9,616 nt of DNA, taken from Campylobacterales bacterium (GTDB taxonomy: Bacteria > Campylobacterota > Campylobacteria > Campylobacterales > QNZT01). The notes under the pieces were generated by a model. It did no database searches and was not told the origin of the DNA. It saw only the letters and a list, made by a program, of their open reading frames with translations. Location: positions 1 to 9,616 of the forward strand of contig JALULO010000156.1 of the NCBI GenBank assembly GCA_027056215.1. Reading direction: 5' to 3'. Position 1 is the first letter of the stretch, and every line of letters begins with the position of its first letter. A program made the position numbers and the translations under genes. Positions 6,765 through 9,616 of this stretch are shown piece after piece.

Positions 6765-7260
6765 ATGCTTTTTTTGACTCGTCTGAAGCAAATAAAGAAG
6801 AGAGTTTTTCAAAGTAGTCTTTGATCTCTTCTCCCGCTTCTTTTGCCATCTTTTGAAGTTCATGTTCTTTTTCTTGAAAGTCGTAAGAGAGTTTTTTACG
6901 TTTCTCCTCCCATAAATCTTCTGCTTCCATTTTGGCAAGATGTGCACGAAGAGAAACAACATCAAGGTCTTCTTCTGTTTTGGCAGTTACATTTTTAGTA
7001 AATACTTCAGCACTTTCTTTTACGTTTTCAAGTTTTTGACGTGCTTCAATGACATCAAGATTTGCTTTAAGCTTATCTGTGTGTTCATCGAAATCAACTT
7101 CTGAGAGCTTTTGCTTAACATCTTCAAAATTTTTCTTTAGATCTGACCATAACTCTTTTGCTTCATCTGCCAAAGAATCTGTAATGTTATCAAACTTCTC
7201 TTCTACATCTTCAACCGCAAGTTTAGATTTTTTGCTTAACTCTTTTAACTCTTTTTTCAT
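6763..7260 (-). CDS. Cytoplasmic coiled-coil protein of unknown function
   Basis: The 165-residue protein has no signal peptide or membrane segment and is almost wholly charged alpha-helix, rich in Lys and Glu, with hydrophobic residues at heptad-like spacing throughout (for example KNFEDVKQKLSEVDFDEH). No glycine- or proline-rich breaks and no cysteines are seen, which fits a long amphipathic or coiled-coil rod. Proteins of this composition give many weak matches (apolipoprotein-like, LEA-like, phasin-like), so no function should be read from similarity alone. ATG 7260 is preceded by AGGAG with an 8-base spacer, and an extended -10 promoter lies just upstream, so it is a stand-alone, well-started gene. 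It converges on the lipoprotein gene, 21 bases apart. Confidence 0.82.
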   Translation of the reverse strand: MKKELKELSKKSKLAVEDVEEKFDNITDSLADEAKELWSDLKKNFEDVKQKLSEVDFDEHTDKLKANLDVIEARQKLENVKESAEVFTKNVTAKTEEDLDVVSLRAHLAKMEAEDLWEEKRKKLSYDFQEKEHELQKMAKEAGEEIKDYFEKLSSLFASDESKKA

Positions 7261-7291
7261 GATAGTTTCTCCTATTACATTTGATAGGTTA

Positions 7292-7300
7292 ATTATAGCA
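7292..7300 (-). promoter_or_regulatory. Extended -10 promoter of the coiled-coil gene
   Basis: Read on the minus strand, TGCTATAAT (7300 to 7292) is a perfect extended -10 element, 31 bases before the ATG at 7260. Transcription would start near 7285 and the leader would include the AGGAG site. No -35 box is evident. This is the best-formed promoter in the window and suggests steady expression. Confidence 0.7.
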
Positions 7301-7407
7301 CATTTTTTAAGTATGGATTATTAAATTTATAATATTTTATATTCGAAATTCATCTAAAGTAAGGTTGTATTAAGATTTGTAATAAAAAATGGAATATCTT
7401 CTAGTAG

Positions 7408-7498
7408 TGGCGGACAGAGAGAGATTCGAACTCTCGGTAGGATTACTCCTACGCATCCTTAGCAGGGATGTGGTTTCAGCCAGCTCACCCATCTGTCC
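7408..7498 (-). tRNA. tRNA-Ser (anticodon GCU)
   Basis: On the minus strand the 91-base gene folds into a complete class II tRNA. The acceptor stem is GGACAGA (7498-7492) with TCTGTCC, then discriminator G and an encoded CCA (7410-7408). The anticodon arm is CATCC-CTGCTAA-GGATG with anticodon GCT (plus-strand AGC 7461-7463), which reads AGC and AGU serine codons. The long variable arm pairs GTAGGA with TCCTAC, and the T arm GAGAG-TTCGAAT-CTCTC is intact. The 5' end is 15 bases after the pyrF stop, so it is likely cotranscribed with pyrF and cut out by RNase P and 3' processing. A U-rich tract follows downstream but without a clear stem. Confidence 0.96.
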
Positions 7499-7513
7499 AA
7501 TTTAGAAACGAGA

Positions 7514-8203
7514 TTATAGTGATAAATTGCTTAAAATTCTCTGAACAATTTCTTTTGGATTTTTTGATTTGTAAATTGGACGTCCAACGACAATGAAATC
7601 TACCAACTCTTTTTTAGCCATAGTGATATCGGCAACACGTTTTTGGTCTCCTGCATCTTCACCAAAGGGGCGAATTCCTGGAGTAAGTGTTAAAAACGCG
7701 TTGTCTGTATTTTCTTTGATCATCCGACTTTCATGTGCTGAGCATACTACACCATTTATACCTGTAACATAAGCATCTTTTGCAAATTGGAGCGCTTTTT
7801 TGTTGATGTCCTCATGATAGATAGCTTTAAAGTTGTCATCATCAAAACTTGTGAGTGCCGTTACAGCTAATACTATGGGTGCGTTTTTTATATCTTTTAA
7901 TCTCTCCATAACTGTTTGCATCGCTACTGTTCCACTGCTCGCATGGACATTAAACATAGAAACACCTAGTTTGCTGATCTCTTCTGCTGCATCTGCCATA
8001 GTATTTGGGATATCGTAGAGTTTCAGATCTAAAAATATATCAAACTTTGGGTTGATCGCCTTTAGCTCTTCAAGAATCTTTTTGCCATCCCTGATATAGC
8101 TGCGAAAACCAACTTTTAGCCAAATATCGTACGCTTTAAGCTCTTTTGCCAATGCAATATTGTCTTCAAATGTTGGCAAATCAAGTGCTACACAAAGTTT
8201 CAT
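7514..8203 (-). CDS. pyrF: Orotidine 5'-phosphate decarboxylase
   Basis: It decarboxylates OMP to UMP, the last step of de novo pyrimidine synthesis, as a cytoplasmic TIM-barrel dimer. The catalytic signature DLKLYDIPNT gives Asp59, Lys61 and Asp64. The N-terminal LCVALDLP strand is typical, and the phosphate-binding end is seen in TPGIRPFGEDAGDQKRV and VVGRPIYKSKNP. At 229 residues it is a normal short, type 1 bacterial enzyme. Its ATG overlaps the nusB stop by four bases (ATGA), so translation is coupled. The order ribH-nusB-pyrF matches that known in Campylobacter jejuni. Confidence 0.97.
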   Translation of the reverse strand: MKLCVALDLPTFEDNIALAKELKAYDIWLKVGFRSYIRDGKKILEELKAINPKFDIFLDLKLYDIPNTMADAAEEISKLGVSMFNVHASSGTVAMQTVMERLKDIKNAPIVLAVTALTSFDDDNFKAIYHEDINKKALQFAKDAYVTGINGVVCSAHESRMIKENTDNAFLTLTPGIRPFGEDAGDQKRVADITMAKKELVDFIVVGRPIYKSKNPKEIVQRILSNLSL

Positions 8204-8601
8204 GGATGATCTTTGGAAACAGCATCAAGGACACCATTGACAAATTTTGGAGCAGTATCACCTGCAAGGTCTTTGGATAACTCAATTGCTTCATTGATGA
8301 TTACGGCATTGTCAAGGTCTGACTTGAGGATCTCATAAGTGCCCATACGAAGGATAGCACGTTCTATGTGACCTAGTTCATGTATCTTGTACTCTTTGAG
8401 GTGTTTGTTGATCTCTGTATCGATAAGATCAGTATCGTTTGTGATACCTTCAAAGAGGGAAAGTGCAAACTCTTTTTGTTTGTTTCGGATCTTTTTATCT
8501 TCAAAAATCTCATCGACAAATTTATCGATTTGCTCATTTCCAATATCTTTTGCATATAGCAGTGATATCACGCTTTCTCGTGATTGGTGTCTTGTTGCCA
8601 T
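8200..8601 (-). CDS. nusB: Transcription antitermination factor NusB
   Basis: NusB pairs with NusE (ribosomal protein S10) on boxA RNA and supports antitermination of rRNA operons. The 133-residue, all-helical protein opens with ATRHQSRESVISLLYA, the Arg-rich helix that contacts boxA RNA. It carries the family segments EYKIHELGHIERAILRMGTYEIL (about 69-91) and VIINEAIELSKDLAGDTAPKFVNGVLDAV near the C-terminus. It begins 10 bases after ribH, with AGAAGAG as ribosome site, and overlaps pyrF by four bases. Pairing of ribH with nusB is common across bacteria. Confidence 0.96.
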   Translation of the reverse strand: MATRHQSRESVISLLYAKDIGNEQIDKFVDEIFEDKKIRNKQKEFALSLFEGITNDTDLIDTEINKHLKEYKIHELGHIERAILRMGTYEILKSDLDNAVIINEAIELSKDLAGDTAPKFVNGVLDAVSKDHP

Positions 8602-8611
8602 GATCTCTTCT

Positions 8612-9076
8612 TTATAGGTTTTTATACAGGCTGATAAGTTCTATAAGCCCTGTCATCGCTTCAAAGCCTTTATTTCCAGCTTTGCTTCCGGCACGCTCTA
8701 TAGCTTGCTCGATATTATCGGTTGTTAAAACACCAAAAGTTACAGGTTTGTCATATTTAAGTGTTACACTTGCAATGCCTTTTGTCGCTTCGGCAGATAC
8801 ATAGTCAAAGTGTGGTGTTCCGCCACGAATAACAGCACCTACACAACAGAGGGCATCATATTTTCCACTTTCAAGTGCACGATTAAGTGCAAATGGTAAC
8901 TCAAATGCACCAGGTACTAAAATAAGATCTAAATTTTTATCATCTCCTCCATGCCTTAAAAAGGCATCACGTGCTCCCTCTACTAGACGATCTGTGATGA
9001 TATGGTTAAATCTTGCATTGATAATAGCAACTTTTTCATTGCCTTGTAGTGATAAATTACCTTCTATAATATTCAT
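8612..9076 (-). CDS. ribH: 6,7-dimethyl-8-ribityllumazine synthase
   Basis: It condenses 5-amino-6-ribitylaminouracil with 3,4-dihydroxybutanone 4-phosphate, the penultimate step to riboflavin, and usually forms pentamers or 60-subunit capsids. The 154-residue protein is full length. It shows the substrate-ring pocket ARFN (21-24), VPGAFELP (54-61), and GAVIRGGTPHFDYV (80-93) with the catalytic His89. The late stretch FGVLTTDNIEQAIERAGSK supplies the conserved Arg and Lys that bind phosphate. The ATG at 9076 has a loosely placed AAGGA about 13 bases upstream and a nearer AGAAAG. It follows the CitE-like gene after 28 bases. No FMN riboswitch is visible upstream, so it is probably driven from further right. 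Confidence 0.97.
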   Translation of the reverse strand: MNIIEGNLSLQGNEKVAIINARFNHIITDRLVEGARDAFLRHGGDDKNLDLILVPGAFELPFALNRALESGKYDALCCVGAVIRGGTPHFDYVSAEATKGIASVTLKYDKPVTFGVLTTDNIEQAIERAGSKAGNKGFEAMTGLIELISLYKNL

Positions 9077-9104
9077 AATCTTTCTAAAATCCTTGTTGTT
9101 TTTG

Positions 9105-9616
9105 TTATTTTATCGAAAATTTCTCTAAAGTTAAGAGTGCATCTTTGTAGATAGGTTCATCTATGAATCCATATGACGCATCCATAAATCCTGTGATGTT
9201 ATCATCACGCATCTTTTCAAAGCGTTCTTTGATATATAAAGCACGTTTTAGTGCTGTGTTATCGTGTGCAAAAACTTCATTGGCGATAGTGACTTGTTTT
9301 GGACCAAGACAACTTTTGGCGGTGTATCCCATCTCTTTTTCAAGTAGACACCACTTTCGAAAACTTGTGGTATCGAGATACTCTTGATAGGTAAATCCGA
9401 TGGGGTAGATACCAGCAATTTTAGCATCAATAAGAAAACGACTCAAAAGATAGTGAATGGTTGGATTGTCAAATGTCAGTAGCTCATGGGGCAAGCCAAG
9501 AGAATTAAGCATATCCATGATGCCAAGAGAAGCACACTCAACTCTGTTTTGAATGTTTAGTTTAGAAAGATTTTCTAGTGCCTCTTTTGTTTCAACAGAG
9601 ATGTGCAAGGCAATAT
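9105..9616 (-). CDS. HpcH/HpaI aldolase or citrate lyase beta (CitE)-like protein, C-terminal part
   Basis: The last 170 or so residues of a CitE-like TIM-barrel lyase are visible; the open frame runs off the right edge, and the TTG at 9608 is an internal leucine rather than a start. Family landmarks are HISVETKEAL (the PxIET strand with its conserved Glu), SLGIMDML (the GxxD strand with its Asp), the helix FLIDAKIAGI with GFTYQEYLD, and GYTAKSCLGPKQVTIANEVF (the GxxxKxxxHPxQxxxxNxxF end). The usual His of HPxQ is Gly here, so substrate or chemistry may differ from citryl- or malyl-CoA lyases. In Campylobacter jejuni the gene before ribH is kdsA, so this neighbour is a variation on that order. 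Substrate cannot be told from this fragment. Confidence 0.85.
   Translation of the reverse strand, partial: IALHISVETKEALENLSKLNIQNRVECASLGIMDMLNSLGLPHELLTFDNPTIHYLLSRFLIDAKIAGIYPIGFTYQEYLDTTSFRKWCLLEKEMGYTAKSCLGPKQVTIANEVFAHDNTALKRALYIKERFEKMRDDNITGFMDASYGFIDEPIYKDALLTLEKFSIK

Noticed and set aside
7381..7404. Terminator after the tRNA-Ser
   Set aside because: A U-rich tract is present on the minus strand, but the only stem is about three base pairs, too weak to call.
9595..9608. TTG 9608 as the start of the CitE-like gene
   Set aside because: The frame stays open to the window edge and the fragment begins at an internal conserved strand, so the N-terminal half must lie outside.
1..9616. 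CRISPR array, insertion sequence, phage or plasmid gene, or toxin-antitoxin pair
   Set aside because: No direct repeats with regular spacing, transposase or integrase motifs, or paired small toxin-like genes were seen on either strand.

Overview
The window looks like chromosomal DNA from a free-living, AT-rich member of the Campylobacterota (Epsilonproteobacteria), closest in feel to Sulfurimonas, Sulfuricurvum or Sulfurovum. Three things suggest this: the ribH-nusB-pyrF run known from Campylobacter, a NifS of the type seen in Campylobacter and Helicobacter, and a MutS with a C-terminal HNH domain (MutS7 type). The genus is an inference from remembered gene order and protein character, not from a search. 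No insertion sequence, phage gene, CRISPR array or integration scar is visible.

Layout. From 1 to 2277 a minus-strand operon reads a 41-residue membrane protein, then folE (GTP cyclohydrolase I), then fliI (flagellar export ATPase), then the first 67 codons of nifS (cysteine desulfurase), which runs off the left edge. A 162-base divergent intergenic region follows. On the plus strand come mutS7 (2440-5382), a four-helix DUF420 membrane protein (5467-5922) and a Gln/Asn-rich lipoprotein (5977-6741). A convergent coiled-coil protein on the minus strand (6763-7260) shares a hairpin terminator with the lipoprotein gene. From 7408 to the right edge a second minus-strand operon reads a CitE/HpcH-like lyase (cut by the edge), ribH, nusB, pyrF and a tRNA-Ser(GCU).

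How the genes fit together. Most of the window is housekeeping: GTP-derived pterin synthesis (folE), lumazine and hence flavin synthesis (ribH), UMP synthesis (pyrF), rRNA antitermination (nusB), Fe-S assembly (nifS) and flagellar export (fliI).

The most striking gene is the mutS homologue. Its open frame extends 62 codons upstream of the first TTG/ATG codons. That extension encodes the expected start of the mismatch-recognition domain but has no ATG, GTG or TTG. A TATAAT box, an AAGGA Shine-Dalgarno and an ATA codon are spaced exactly as a normal start would be, so the gene appears to begin with a non-canonical AUA codon. The full protein would be 980 residues and would combine mismatch recognition, ATPase and a nuclease in one chain.
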